DNA of 15,851 bases from Oscillospiraceae bacterium (GCA_017936985.1 JAGBEM010000235.1:1-15851); one strand, 5' to 3'; numbered from the stretch's first letter, positions 1 through 6,669 are shown. Made by a program: numbers and translations. The notes: generated by a model from the letters alone, not told the origin.

Positions 1-350
1 AGAGCAGCCTTAGCCTTCTCAACGATCGCAGCGAAAGCAGCGTTGTCGTTGATAGCCATCTCGGACAGGCTCTTGCGGTTCAACTCGATGCCAGCCTTCT
101 TAACACCGTTCATGAAGGTGGAATAGTTCAAACCGAAGGGAGCGACAGCTGCGCTCAGACGGGTGATCCACAGGCGGCGGTAGTCACGCTTCTTCAGCTT
201 GCGGCCGACGAAAGCGTAGTTGCCGGACTTCATAACCTGCTGCTTGGCCATCTTAAAGTGCTTGGACTTGGAACCCCAGTAGCCCTTGGCCAGCTTCAGG
301 GTAGCATTTCTTCTCTTGCGCGTCATCATTGCGCCTTTAACTCTTGCCAT
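1..350 (-). CDS. rplT: 50S ribosomal protein L20 (C-terminus cut by window edge)
   Basis: L20 binds 23S rRNA early in large-subunit assembly and, in Firmicutes, also represses its own operon through the infC leader. Reading leftward from the ATG at 348-350, the protein starts [14 protein letters not shown] and continues with the basic N-terminal tail and the [12 protein letters not shown] block typical of L20. About 116 residues are visible, against a usual length near 118, so only a residue or two and the stop lie outside. An AGGAGG ribosome binding site sits 9 bases before the ATG. It is the third gene of infC-rpmI-rplT, 23 bases after rpmI. Identification is secure. Confidence 0.97.
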   Translation of the reverse strand, partial: MARVKGAMMTRKRRNATLKLAKGYWGSKSKHFKMAKQQVMKSGNYAFVGRKLKKRDYRRLWITRLSAAVAPFGLNYSTFMNGVKKAGIELNRKSLSEMAINDNAAFAAIVEKAKAA

Positions 351-373
351 TTTCTATATCCTCCTATTCTGCC

Positions 374-571
374 TTACTTGTACGGAATCATCTCTTTGAT
401 TGCGCTGACATTGGTCTGGTCAGTGTAAGCGGTAGCACGCAGATGACGGGTACGCTTGGTGGTCTTCTTAGTGAGGATGTGGCTCTTGTAAGCGTGTGCT
501 CTCTTAACCTTACCGGTCTTGGTCAGGTTGAATCTCTTCTTGGCACCGCTATGGGTCTTCAGCTTGGGCAT
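374..571 (-). CDS. rpmI: 50S ribosomal protein L35
   Basis: This is a small, very basic protein of the large ribosomal subunit. The 65-residue product has the normal L35 length and opens with [14 protein letters not shown], the family signature. It also has the Lys/Arg-rich middle ([11 protein letters not shown]). An AAGGAG ribosome binding site lies 8 bases before the ATG. The gene sits 37 bases after the infC stop and 23 bases before rplT, the conserved gene order, and should be co-transcribed from the promoter at 1276-1304 under the L20 leader. Confidence 0.97.
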   Translation of the reverse strand: MPKLKTHSGAKKRFNLTKTGKVKRAHAYKSHILTKKTTKRTRHLRATAYTDQTNVSAIKEMIPYK

Positions 572-608
572 AGGTAGTTCTCCTTCCGTATCTTTCGTTA
601 TAAATAGC

Positions 609-1127
609 TTACTTGCTGTTTTTGGGAGTTAAAAACATCGCCATAAAGCGACCTTCCAGCTTGGGGTTCTTTTCCATATTTGCGATCTCGGTGCAGGCCT
701 CAGCAAACTCCATCAGCAGCTTCTCACCCAGATTGGTATGTGCCATCTCACGGCCCCGGAAGCGGACGCTGACCTTAACACGGTTGCCGTCTGCCAGGAA
801 CTTCATGGCTGCCTTGACCTTGGTATTGAAGTCGTTGGTATCGATGCTGGGGCTCATGCGGATCTCTTTGATCTCCACTACTTTCTGATTCTTCTTGGCA
901 TCCTTCTCCCGCTTCTTCTGATCGTAGCAGAATTTGGAATAATCCATGATTTTACAGACAGGGGGAACTGCGTTGGGAGAGATCTTCACCAAATCCAGGC
1001 CCTGCTCCTCAGCCATTGCGTTGGCCTCTGCAGCAGACAGAATGCCCAGCTGGGCACCGTCGGCACCGATCAGGCGGATCTCCTTATCGCGGATCTCCTC
1101 GTTGAGCTGATGATCTAACTTTGCGAT
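609..1127 (-). CDS. infC: translation initiation factor IF-3, with an apparent AUC start codon
   Basis: IF-3 binds the 30S subunit, keeps it apart from 50S and checks the initiator tRNA/start codon pair. The protein contains the N-terminal domain ([13 protein letters not shown], with [15 protein letters not shown] towards its end) and the C-terminal domain ([26 protein letters not shown]). No ATG, GTG or TTG stands at the conserved N-terminus. A GGAGGT ribosome binding site is followed by 7 bases and then ATC (1125-1127), giving an expected start [14 protein letters not shown] and 172 residues, the family norm. A TTG further upstream (1188-1190) is in frame but would run translation through the attenuator hairpin, so it was rejected. 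IF-3 genes in many bacteria use AUU or similar rare starts so that IF-3 limits its own synthesis; AUC here fits that pattern by inference. Confidence 0.95.
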   Translation of the reverse strand: MAKLDHQLNEEIRDKEIRLIGADGAQLGILSAAEANAMAEEQGLDLVKISPNAVPPVCKIMDYSKFCYDQKKREKDAKKNQKVVEIKEIRMSPSIDTNDFNTKVKAAMKFLADGNRVKVSVRFRGREMAHTNLGEKLLMEFAEACTEIANMEKNPKLEGRFMAMFLTPKNSK

Positions 1128-1269
1128 GGTAAGCACCTCCAAATTAACAACAAAAAAGCGGACGCCAAAGCATCCGCATAATTCGCACAATTTCCCTAAC
1201 AGGAAGGTGGATTATGAACCGCTTTGCCTTGCGCTTGCGGTGAGGCGGATGTTCAGCCTTCTTTATTAC
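1128..1269 (-). promoter_or_regulatory. L20-type autoregulatory leader of infC-rpmI-rplT
   Basis: The roughly 140-base untranslated leader between the predicted transcription start (near 1269) and infC holds an intrinsic terminator just before the ribosome binding site. It also holds a competing upstream segment: CATCCGC in the RNA (1245-1251) is exactly complementary to GCGGATG (1171-1177), the 5' arm of the terminator. A hairpin with ACCGC/GCGGT arms (1218-1241) lies between the two segments. The arrangement matches the known Firmicutes L20 leader, where excess L20 causes premature termination. The family assignment rests on position and architecture; which fold L20 binds is not visible. 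Confidence 0.82.
1152..1177 (-). terminator. attenuator terminator in the infC leader
   Basis: The RNA reads GCGGATGC, a four-base loop, then GCGTCCGC, with one G-U pair in the 8-bp stem, followed directly by six U. It lies 12 bases upstream of the infC ribosome binding site. A terminator placed before the first gene of the operon acts as a conditional attenuator rather than as the end of another transcript. Confidence 0.88.
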
Positions 1270-1275
1270 CTGTGC

Positions 1276-1304
1276 ATTTTAGCACAGCATTTGTCCGTTG
1301 TCAA
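1276..1304 (-). promoter_or_regulatory. sigma-A promoter of infC-rpmI-rplT
   Basis: On the minus strand a perfect -35 TTGACA (1299-1304) and a -10 TAAAAT (1276-1281) are separated by exactly 17 bases. The predicted start is near 1269. This is a strong housekeeping promoter, as expected for a ribosomal protein operon, and it makes the operon independent of the aspartate kinase gene upstream. Confidence 0.9.
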
Positions 1305-1364
1305 GAGGTTTTTTCTGTGATTTTTATGACTTTCCCGGAATAGTGTTCCCCGTTTTTGGAAAAA

Positions 1365-2090
1365 CTAATCCACAACCATCGTTCCGGACCCCGACCGGAA
1401 GGAAGACAGCACCTGGATCGGCACTTTGTATTCCATCGCCAATTCCACACACCGGTCGTGCAGCACTTGGGCCCCCTGCCGGGCCAAGGTCAGCATGGGT
1501 CCATAGCCAATGCGTTCATACCGGACTGCATCCGGGTGTTTTCGGGGATCCTTATCGTAAACGCCGTCCACATCCGTATAGATCCGGCACAGATCTGCCT
1601 GCAAAAAAGCTGCCAGAGCCACCGCTGTGGTATCTGAACCGCCACGGCCCAGGGTGGTAATATCCCCCGACTGGTCGATCCCCTGAAAACCGGTGACCAC
1701 CACAATATTCCCTTTGTCCAGTTCTCTGCGTATGCGGTCATTGGTCAAGCCCTTGACCTTGGCATTCCCGTGAACCCCATCTGTCAGCAGTCCTGCCTGC
1801 CAGCCGGTCAGACTGACCGCCGGCTGTCCCAGTGTTTGGATCGCCATGGTCATGAGCCCCGCAGACATCTGCTCTCCGGACGCAAGATATGCATCCATTT
1901 CCCGCTGGGACGGTTGGGGATCCATTTCCAGCGCGTCCGCCACCAAATGATCCGTGGTGTGCCCCTGAGCAGAAACCACGACTACCACCTGCGTTCCCTG
2001 CCGGGCCAGTTCCACAGACCGACGGGCGGCCGTCAGCACCCTCTCCCGATCCTGTAGGGATGTGCCGCCGAATTTCAGCACGATCAGCAT
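1365..2090 (-). CDS. aspartate kinase, catalytic domain only (no ACT domains)
   Basis: The protein phosphorylates aspartate, the first step towards lysine, threonine and methionine. The 241 residues hold the amino-acid-kinase fold: KFGGTS (6-11), SGEQ (71-74), GRGGSDTT (148-155) and TDVDGVYDKDPR (172-183). It stops right after the catalytic domain (SSFRSGSGTMVVD), whereas the usual aspartokinase has over 400 residues with two regulatory ACT domains. No reading-frame remnant of ACT follows; the infC promoter comes 60 bases later. The start chosen is the ATG at 2088-2090, which has GGAGGT 7 bases upstream; an in-frame GTG at 2097-2099 lies inside that ribosome binding site. The gene sits behind the terminator of an ACT-domain gene, which suggests regulation in trans or none. 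No clear promoter of its own was seen, so read-through is possible. Confidence 0.9.
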   Translation of the reverse strand: MLIVLKFGGTSLQDRERVLTAARRSVELARQGTQVVVVVSAQGHTTDHLVADALEMDPQPSQREMDAYLASGEQMSAGLMTMAIQTLGQPAVSLTGWQAGLLTDGVHGNAKVKGLTNDRIRRELDKGNIVVVTGFQGIDQSGDITTLGRGGSDTTAVALAAFLQADLCRIYTDVDGVYDKDPRKHPDAVRYERIGYGPMLTLARQGAQVLHDRCVELAMEYKVPIQVLSSFRSGSGTMVVD

Positions 2091-2137
2091 TTCCGTCACC
2101 TCCGCCCCATTCTACGCGCTTCATTGACAGATTGTGC

Positions 2138-2165
2138 AAAAAACCGCCTCGCAAAGCGAGGCGGT
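2138..2165 (-). terminator. strong intrinsic terminator after the ACT-domain gene
   Basis: On the minus strand a perfect 10-bp stem (ACCGCCTCGC with its complement, 2143-2152 and 2156-2165) and a 3-base loop are followed by a U run (2138-2143). It lies 22 bases past the stop of the 2188-2628 gene and 47 bases before the aspartate kinase start, so it partly uncouples the two genes. Confidence 0.9.
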
Positions 2166-2187
2166 ATCGAAATAACACTGCAGTCTG

Positions 2188-2628
2188 TCAGCCAGCCAGG
2201 ACCTCTGCCTTGATCACGCCGGGTACTTCACCCAACTGATGCAGCAGATCTTCCAGGGTGATCAAAACATCGGAAGTCTCCGCAGAAATGGTCACCAGAG
2301 CGCAGCCATTGGTAGGAATGATCGAGTTGATGGTCAGAATATTGGCCTTCTGCTGGGCAAAAATGCCCAGGATCAGCGACAGCACGCCCTGCTCGTCATG
2401 CAGCATGAACTGGAAGGTTATGATCCTGCCGGTCATCATATTCTGAAAAGGAAGGATCGCATCCCGGTACTTATAAAAAGCACTGCGGCTGATGTCCGTC
2501 ATTTGTGTGGCCTCATTCACCGTAGAAGCCTGGCCGGTGGAAAGCAGGCGCTTGGCCTCTGCCACCTTCAAAAAAACCTCAGGAAGCGCGGATGCTTCGA
2601 TAATGTAATATTTGGGTTTTTGCGTCAT
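2188..2628 (-). CDS. HTH + ACT domain protein, PheB/UPF0735-like
   Basis: The 146-residue protein has a helix-turn-helix-like N-terminal half (about 20-58, with STVNEATQMTDISRSAFYKY) and a C-terminal ACT domain (about 69-145, starting RIITFQFMLHDEQGVLSLIL and containing ANILTINSIIP). ACT domains bind amino acids and control metabolic enzymes. The architecture and length match the PheB/UPF0735 family, often encoded beside aromatic amino acid or homoserine/threonine genes in Firmicutes. Its function there is not well established. Here the next gene is an aspartate kinase that lacks ACT domains. A GGGAGG site lies 8 bases before the ATG. The promoter at 2689-2716 and terminator at 2138-2165 bracket it as its own unit. 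Confidence 0.85.
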   Translation of the reverse strand: MTQKPKYYIIEASALPEVFLKVAEAKRLLSTGQASTVNEATQMTDISRSAFYKYRDAILPFQNMMTGRIITFQFMLHDEQGVLSLILGIFAQQKANILTINSIIPTNGCALVTISAETSDVLITLEDLLHQLGEVPGVIKAEVLAG

Positions 2629-2677
2629 GAACGGTCCTCCCTGTCTGATTGTGTATTTTGCTATAAATTTCAGTCAG

Positions 2678-2690
2678 ATACCAATGGTAT
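2678..2690. repeat. 13-bp palindrome touching the ACT-gene -10 box
   Basis: ATACCA and TGGTAT form perfect inverted arms around one central base. The palindrome overlaps the last two bases of the -10 box at 2689-2694 and covers the expected transcription start. It could be an operator, possibly for the HTH protein encoded next to it, but a 6-bp arm can arise by chance. Confidence 0.4.
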
Positions 2691-2716
2691 TGTAACATAT
2701 ATTTAAAAAAATGCAA
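2689..2716 (-). promoter_or_regulatory. likely sigma-A promoter of the ACT-domain gene
   Basis: The minus strand has TTGCAT (2711-2716), a 16-base AT-rich spacer with a run of T, and TACAAT (2689-2694). The predicted start is near 2682, about 55 bases before the coding start. It is a reasonable though not perfect match. Confidence 0.65.
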
Positions 2717-2754
2717 GCCCTGTATCGCAATTCCCACCCCGAAAGGAGCAATCT

Positions 2755-3810
2755 ATGAAACCCCGATCCTTGGAAAAATATCTTCTTGCCGGCGCTGTGC
2801 TTCTGGCCCTTTGGCTGGGGATCCGTTTTCTTCTTCCCCTGGCCATGCCCTTTCTGCTGGCAGCTGTTCTGGCACTGATCTCCGAACCGCTGGTCCGGGT
2901 CTTTCAGCACCGGCTGCATTTGCGCCGGGGCGTAGCCTCCGGGATCGGCGTGAGCATATCGCTGCTGCTGACCACATTACTGCTGATCACCTTGTGTGCT
3001 TTTCTATTGAAAGAATTAGGGGAACTGGCAGGGGTCTTACCGGATCTGGAGGACACCGCCGCCACCGGAATCGCGTCGTTGGAAGGATTCTTTGTTTCCC
3101 TTGCAGAAAAAGCCCCAGACAGTGTCAACACCGTACTCACACGCAGTGTGGAGAATCTGTTTTCCAGCAGTTCCCGGGTGCTTGACCAGGTCAGCAGCCG
3201 ACTGCTGGATATGGCATCGGGTATTTTGAAAGGGCTGCCTGACAGCGCTCTGGGGCTGGGAACTTGGGTGCTGGCCTCGTTTATGATCTCCGCCAAGCTG
3301 CCGCAGATCAAAGAATTCATCCGTCAGCAGATCCCTGGCCGATGGAAGAATGAATACCTGCCTGCGCTGAAGCAGCTGCGCCATTCTCTTGCCGGATGGC
3401 TCACCGCCCAGTTAAAACTGACTGGCATCACTTTTTGCGTTCTGACATTGGGTTTCCTTTTCCTACAGATCCGCTACGCGCCCCTTTGGGCCGGGCTGAT
3501 CTCACTGGTGGATGCGCTGCCCATATTGGGCACAGGTACAGTGCTGGTTCCCTGGAGTCTGGTATGTTTTCTCCAGGGCGACACCATTCAGGCAGTGGGT
3601 TTGCTGGGAACGTATGCCACAGCGGCGCTGCTGCGCTCCATTCTGGAGCCGAGATTGGTAGGCAAACAGCTGGGGCTGGACCCTTTGGTAACACTGATGG
3701 CGCTGTATGCCGGCTATCACATCTGGGGGATCTTCGGTATGCTGTTGGCGCCCCTGCTGGCAGTGACCCTAACGCAACTATTTTGGAAACCAAATGGCAA
3801 CGTTATGTAA
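2755..3810 (+). CDS. AI-2E family membrane protein, YtvI-like
   Basis: This 351-residue polytopic membrane protein has hydrophobic segments near residues 9-44, 63-86, 167-180, 222-238, 243-272 and 280-345, with a soluble stretch at about 88-165. The motifs DALPILGTG (253-261) and EPRLVGKQLGLDPLVTL (298-314), with a hydrophobic C-terminus ending in APLLAV, are typical of the AI-2E/PerM/YtvI family. In clostridia the closest functional label is usually the sporulation membrane protein YtvI; the substrate is unknown and the signal-export name is historical. AAGGAG lies 6 bases before the ATG. It stands alone, with diverging and converging neighbours, and ends at a strong terminator. No convincing forward promoter was found in the shared upstream region. 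Confidence 0.85.
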   Translation: MKPRSLEKYLLAGAVLLALWLGIRFLLPLAMPFLLAAVLALISEPLVRVFQHRLHLRRGVASGIGVSISLLLTTLLLITLCAFLLKELGELAGVLPDLEDTAATGIASLEGFFVSLAEKAPDSVNTVLTRSVENLFSSSSRVLDQVSSRLLDMASGILKGLPDSALGLGTWVLASFMISAKLPQIKEFIRQQIPGRWKNEYLPALKQLRHSLAGWLTAQLKLTGITFCVLTLGFLFLQIRYAPLWAGLISLVDALPILGTGTVLVPWSLVCFLQGDTIQAVGLLGTYATAALLRSILEPRLVGKQLGLDPLVTLMALYAGYHIWGIFGMLLAPLLAVTLTQLFWKPNGNVM

Positions 3811-3827
3811 ACCTATATGGTCAACAA

Positions 3828-3860
3828 ACCGGGCAGGTCACCCTGCCCGGTCGTTTTTTT
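3828..3860 (+). terminator. intrinsic terminator after the AI-2E family gene
   Basis: A perfect 10-bp GC-rich stem (ACCGGGCAGG at 3828-3837 and its complement at 3842-3851), a 4-base loop, two bases and seven T follow the gene end by 17 bases. It lies between two converging genes and may weakly serve the minus-strand gene too, but the T tract favours the plus strand. Confidence 0.92.
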
Positions 3861-3864
3861 GCAA

Positions 3865-4143
3865 TTAGCCGTTGGCGCGCATCTGAGCGAAGCACTCGCT
3901 GCAGTACACGGGACGGTCGGACTTGGGCTCGAAGGGAACCTTGGCCTCGCCGCCGCAACGGGCGCAGGTAGCGGTGAAGAACTCACGGGGACCACGGGTA
4001 GCGTTCTTGCGAGCATCACGGCAAGCCTTGCAGCGCTGGGGCTCGTTCTGGAAGCCGCGCTCAGCGTAGAACTCCTGCTCACCGGCGGTGAACACGAACT
4101 CGTTGCCGCACTCTTTGCAAACTAAAGTCTTGTCTTCGTACAT
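3865..4143 (-). CDS. double zinc-ribbon protein (zf-trcl-like N-terminus)
   Basis: The 92-residue protein has eight cysteines in four CxxC pairs: C9/C12 with C38/C41, and C60/C63 with C81/C84, so two zinc ribbons are expected. The first half (MYEDKTLVCKECG, GEQEFYAERGF) matches the probable zinc-ribbon family seen widely in clostridia. The second half (CARCGGEAKVPFEP, DRPVYCSECF) matches another common CxxC/CxxC ribbon. The function is unknown; nucleic-acid or ribosome binding is a guess. The start is the ATG at 4141-4143, with AGAGGT 8 bases upstream; a longer in-frame form starting further upstream lacks family similarity. It has its own consensus promoter (4247-4275) and a leader of about 97 bases, suggesting high expression. 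Confidence 0.85.
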   Translation of the reverse strand: MYEDKTLVCKECGNEFVFTAGEQEFYAERGFQNEPQRCKACRDARKNATRGPREFFTATCARCGGEAKVPFEPKSDRPVYCSECFAQMRANG

Positions 4144-4224
4144 TGGAATTACCTCTCTTCGGTTGTTTGCCCCGTGAAAGCCCACAAATCAACTGGTCGT
4201 AACGCGGAGTCAAAATAATAATGG

Positions 4225-4241
4225 TTGTGGATAGACCACAA
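4225..4241. repeat. inverted repeat at the zinc-ribbon gene's transcription start
   Basis: Perfect 6-bp arms TTGTGG/CCACAA flank 5 bases, right where transcription from the promoter at 4247-4275 should begin. It may be an operator or a 5'-end stem-loop that stabilises the mRNA. The sequence does not decide between these. Confidence 0.5.
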
Positions 4242-4246
4242 GATGC

Positions 4247-4275
4247 ATTATACACAAGGCATTTTGAAATGTCAA
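4247..4275 (-). promoter_or_regulatory. fully consensus sigma-A promoter of the zinc-ribbon gene
   Basis: On the minus strand TTGACA (4270-4275) and TATAAT (4247-4252) are separated by 17 bases, a perfect match at all twelve positions. The start is predicted near 4240, leaving a 5' untranslated leader of about 97 bases before the ATG at 4143. Confidence 0.93.
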
Positions 4276-4298
4276 TCCTATATTCATGATTTTCTTAC

Positions 4299-4325
4299 AA
4301 AAAATTCCAAAAATGCAGGTGGAAT
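4299..4325 (-). terminator. weak possible terminator after ruvB
   Basis: On the minus strand ATTCCA and TGGAAT pair over a 10-base loop and are followed by a U run, 7 bases past the ruvB stop. The stem is short and AT-rich, so termination may be inefficient. Confidence 0.45.
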
Positions 4326-4332
4326 ATGCACT

Positions 4333-5373
4333 TTACAGGTCAAAACAGGTCTGACCGTCGTAAGGAATGTGCAAATGATCATAGGCCAGTGCTGTAACGC
4401 AGCGGCCCCTGGGCGTCCGGGTCAAAAAGCCCAGCTGCATGAGGTAGGGCTCATACACATCCTCCAGTGTAACCGCCTCTTCGCCAATGGTAGCAGCCAA
4501 GGTTTCCAATCCCACCGGGCCGCCGCCATAGTTGCGGATGATGGCGGTGAGCATCCGACGGTCGATGGCATCCAGACCCAACGCGTCCACTTCCAGACGG
4601 CTCAATGCCAAATCGGCCGCTTCCTTGGTGATGGTACCGTCGCCCATGATCTGGGCAAAATCCCGGACCCGGCGCAGGAAACGGTTGGCGATTCGGGGCG
4701 TGCCCCGGCTGCGGGATGCGATTTCCATAGCACCCTTGGGTTCAATAGGCATACCCAGAATGGTAGCGGAACGGGTGACGATGCGGCTCAGCTCCTCCGG
4801 GGTATACAGCTCCAGCCGCAGCGATACACCAAAACGGTCACGCAGGGGTGCAGACAGCTGGCCCGCCCGGGTAGTTGCGCCCACCAAGGTAAACTTGGGC
4901 AGATCCAGACGGATCGAATTGGCACTGGGGCCCTTGCCCACGATGATGTCGATGGCGAAGTCCTCCATAGCCGGATAGAGAATTTCCTCTACCACCCGGT
5001 TTAAGCGGTGGATCTCATCGATAAAGAGGATGTCACCGGGGTTCAGATTTGTCAGCAGCGCCGCCAGGTCGCCGGGCTTTTCAATGGCCGGGCCGGAGGT
5101 AATACGGATATTGACACCCATTTCGTTGGCAATAACACCTGCCAGGGTGGTTTTGCCCAGGCCAGGAGGGCCATAGAGCAGCGTGTGATCCAGGGGCTCA
5201 TTTCTGCGCCGGGCAGCTTCGATGTAAACAGACAGGTTTCCCTTCGCCTTTTCCTGTCCGGTATAGTCAGAAAGCAGCTTGGGCCGCAGGCCGATCTCCC
5301 CTGCGTCCTGAGGCGCAAAGGTAGGAGAAATGATGGGCGATGTATTTAGTTCTTCCGAAAATTCCAAACTCAT
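4333..5373 (-). CDS. ruvB: Holliday junction branch-migration ATPase RuvB
   Basis: RuvB forms hexameric rings that pump DNA through the RuvA-bound Holliday junction using ATP. The 346-residue protein has Walker A GPPGLGKT (68-75), Walker [12 protein letters not shown] (114-124), sensor 1 GATTRAG (165-171), the conserved [12 protein letters not shown] region near the N-terminus and a C-terminal winged-helix region ([10 protein letters not shown]). The length is normal. It follows ruvA by 9 bases. The only nearby ribosome binding site (AAGGA) lies within the last codons of ruvA, about 12 bases before the ATG, longer than ideal, so translation may depend on coupling with ruvA. Confidence 0.97.
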   Translation of the reverse strand: MSLEFSEELNTSPIISPTFAPQDAGEIGLRPKLLSDYTGQEKAKGNLSVYIEAARRRNEPLDHTLLYGPPGLGKTTLAGVIANEMGVNIRITSGPAIEKPGDLAALLTNLNPGDILFIDEIHRLNRVVEEILYPAMEDFAIDIIVGKGPSANSIRLDLPKFTLVGATTRAGQLSAPLRDRFGVSLRLELYTPEELSRIVTRSATILGMPIEPKGAMEIASRSRGTPRIANRFLRRVRDFAQIMGDGTITKEAADLALSRLEVDALGLDAIDRRMLTAIIRNYGGGPVGLETLAATIGEEAVTLEDVYEPYLMQLGFLTRTPRGRCVTALAYDHLHIPYDGQTCFDL

Positions 5374-5382
5374 AAAAACATC

Positions 5383-5982
5383 TTATCCTTTCATCACCAT
5401 GGCCCGGAGGGCATAGCGAACCATTTCCTCTGTGGAAGCCTTGGGATCCACACCCTTGAGGGCGGTGTGGATCTCCGCGGCGGAGTAACCCAGCTCCTGC
5501 AGAGCCGCTTGGGCCAGAGCCGCATTGCCCTGCGCAACCGGGGCGGCACTTACCGCACCTGCGGAGAAGTCCAGCTCCACACTGCCGCCACCGATCTTGT
5601 CCTTCAGCTCCAGGATGATCCGCTGGGCGATCTTCTTACCGATGCCCTGGGCGGCAGTCAGCAGTTTTTCATCTCCAGTCATGACTGCCAGAGTGAAGTT
5701 CTGCGGACCAGCGGACAAAATAGACATTGCCGCCTTGGGACCGACACCGTTGACAGTTGTCAGTAATTCATAGCAGCGCTGCTCTTCACGGGATATAAAA
5801 CCGTAGAGGTCAAATGCGTCCTCACGGATGGATTCGGTGATATAAAGCCGGGCAGGTTGATTCAGTTTCAGCTGCGCCGCGGTATAGGCTGTGACACGGC
5901 AGCCATAACCGACGCCGCCGCAATCGACGACTGCCAGACCGGGCTCCAAAACAGTGACCTCGCCGGAAACATAGTAAAGCAT
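5383..5982 (-). CDS. ruvA: Holliday junction DNA-binding protein RuvA
   Basis: RuvA tetramers hold the four-way junction in a square planar form and load RuvB. The 199-residue protein, a normal length, begins MLYYVSGEVTVLEPG with the OB-fold domain. It has two helix-hairpin-helix motifs (LLTTVNGVGPKAAMSIL near 73-89 and LLTAAQGIGKKIAQRIILEL near 108-127) and the RuvB-contacting C-terminal domain after a flexible Ala/Gly linker. The start is the ATG at 5980-5982, placed 6 bases after AGGAGGT; the longer open frame upstream lies within ruvC. It follows the ruvC stop by 11 bases. Confidence 0.97.
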   Translation of the reverse strand: MLYYVSGEVTVLEPGLAVVDCGGVGYGCRVTAYTAAQLKLNQPARLYITESIREDAFDLYGFISREEQRCYELLTTVNGVGPKAAMSILSAGPQNFTLAVMTGDEKLLTAAQGIGKKIAQRIILELKDKIGGGSVELDFSAGAVSAAPVAQGNAALAQAALQELGYSAAEIHTALKGVDPKASTEEMVRYALRAMVMKG

Positions 5983-5993
5983 GGAGATACCTC

Positions 5994-6497
5994 CTATTTG
6001 TTTTGATTTTGCATTTGTGCCAGCAAAGAGGTTGAGCTTCTGGCGTGGCACAGGGCGATGGCGATGGCGTCCGCCGCGTCATCGGGCTTGGGCATGGCCT
6101 CCAGACGCAAAATCCGCTTGGTCATATCCTGCATCTGATGCTTGGACGCATTTCCATAGCCCACCAGCGCCTGCTTGATCTGGGCAGGCTTATAGGATGT
6201 AACCTCCAGTCCTGCCTGCCGGATGGCAAGCAGAATTACGCCACGGCTTTGGGCAACACCAATGCCGGTGGTCACATTCTGGCCGAAAAACAGCTCTTCG
6301 ATGGCAACAGCATCGGGTTTTGCCACCTCCAGCAGTTTTCGCATATCTTCATAAATGATTTCCAAACGGGCAGAAAAATCCATACCGGCAGGCGTGGTGA
6401 TGGCGCCGCACTGCAAAAGCCTGCTCTGCCTCCGATCCGCCTCGATCAGGCCGAAGCCGGTAATTCCGTAGCCCGGGTCGATTCCCAAGATCCGCAT
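5994..6497 (-). CDS. ruvC: Holliday junction resolvase RuvC
   Basis: RuvC dimers cut Holliday junctions symmetrically. The 167-residue protein starts MRILGIDPGYGITG. The four acidic catalytic residues are in place: D7, E67 in AIEELFFGQN, D140 and D143 in PDDAADAIAIA. The start at 6495-6497 was chosen because the family begins exactly there. The ATG shares its A with the TAA stop of the upstream small gene (TAATG), so the two should be translationally coupled; a weak GGTGG precedes it. The order ruvC-ruvA-ruvB forms one operon. Confidence 0.96.
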   Translation of the reverse strand: MRILGIDPGYGITGFGLIEADRRQSRLLQCGAITTPAGMDFSARLEIIYEDMRKLLEVAKPDAVAIEELFFGQNVTTGIGVAQSRGVILLAIRQAGLEVTSYKPAQIKQALVGYGNASKHQMQDMTKRILRLEAMPKPDDAADAIAIALCHARSSTSLLAQMQNQNK

Positions 6498-6649
6498 TAC
6501 AGGCCACCGCCCGCGATGTGCCAGTAATACAGGATCACGCCAAGGATCACGATCCCTGCGGCGATCCGTGCCAGCCAGACCTGCCACGCAGGACGGGGCT
6601 GATAAACAGGCTGTTCGGTTTCTTCTATTTCTACACGCGCTTCTTCCAT
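6497..6649 (-). CDS. 50-residue single-pass membrane protein leading the ruv operon
   Basis: This short gene fills the space between the operon promoter and ruvC. The ATG at 6647-6649 has GAGGTG 7 bases upstream. The product starts MEEARVEIEETEQPVYQ (acidic), then PRPAWQVWLARIA, a hydrophobic helix of roughly residues 23-42 (WQVWLARIAAGIVILGVILY), and ends YWHIAGGGL. The stop overlaps the ruvC ATG as TAATG. The good ribosome binding site, the charge and hydrophobic layout and the exact coupling argue that it is a real gene. No known family was recognised; its topology and role are open, and it may serve mainly to couple or tune ruvC translation. Confidence 0.75.
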   Translation of the reverse strand: MEEARVEIEETEQPVYQPRPAWQVWLARIAAGIVILGVILYYWHIAGGGL

Positions 6650-6669
6650 GGTAATTCACCTCTTTTTAT

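Noticed and set aside
1128..1190. N-terminal extension of infC from a TTG at 1188-1190
   Set aside because: It has no ribosome binding site, encodes residues unlike IF-3, and would be translated through the attenuator stem and its U tract.
2091..2140. Promoter for the aspartate kinase (TTGCAC and TAGAAT)
   Set aside because: The spacing is 19 bases and the predicted start would fall on the ribosome binding site, so it was not annotated.
3865..4185. Longer 106-residue form of the zinc-ribbon protein
   Set aside because: The extra 14 residues lack family similarity and the ATG at 4141-4143 has the better ribosome binding site.
4225..5004. 259-codon open frame antisense to ruvB
   Set aside because: It overlaps a full-length RuvB and two regulatory elements; the product resembles no family and there is no suitable ribosome binding site.
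6498..6659. N-terminal extension of ruvC to 6659
   Set aside because: RuvC begins at MRILGIDPG; the extension is Arg-rich out-of-frame sequence of the small membrane gene, which has its own ribosome binding site.
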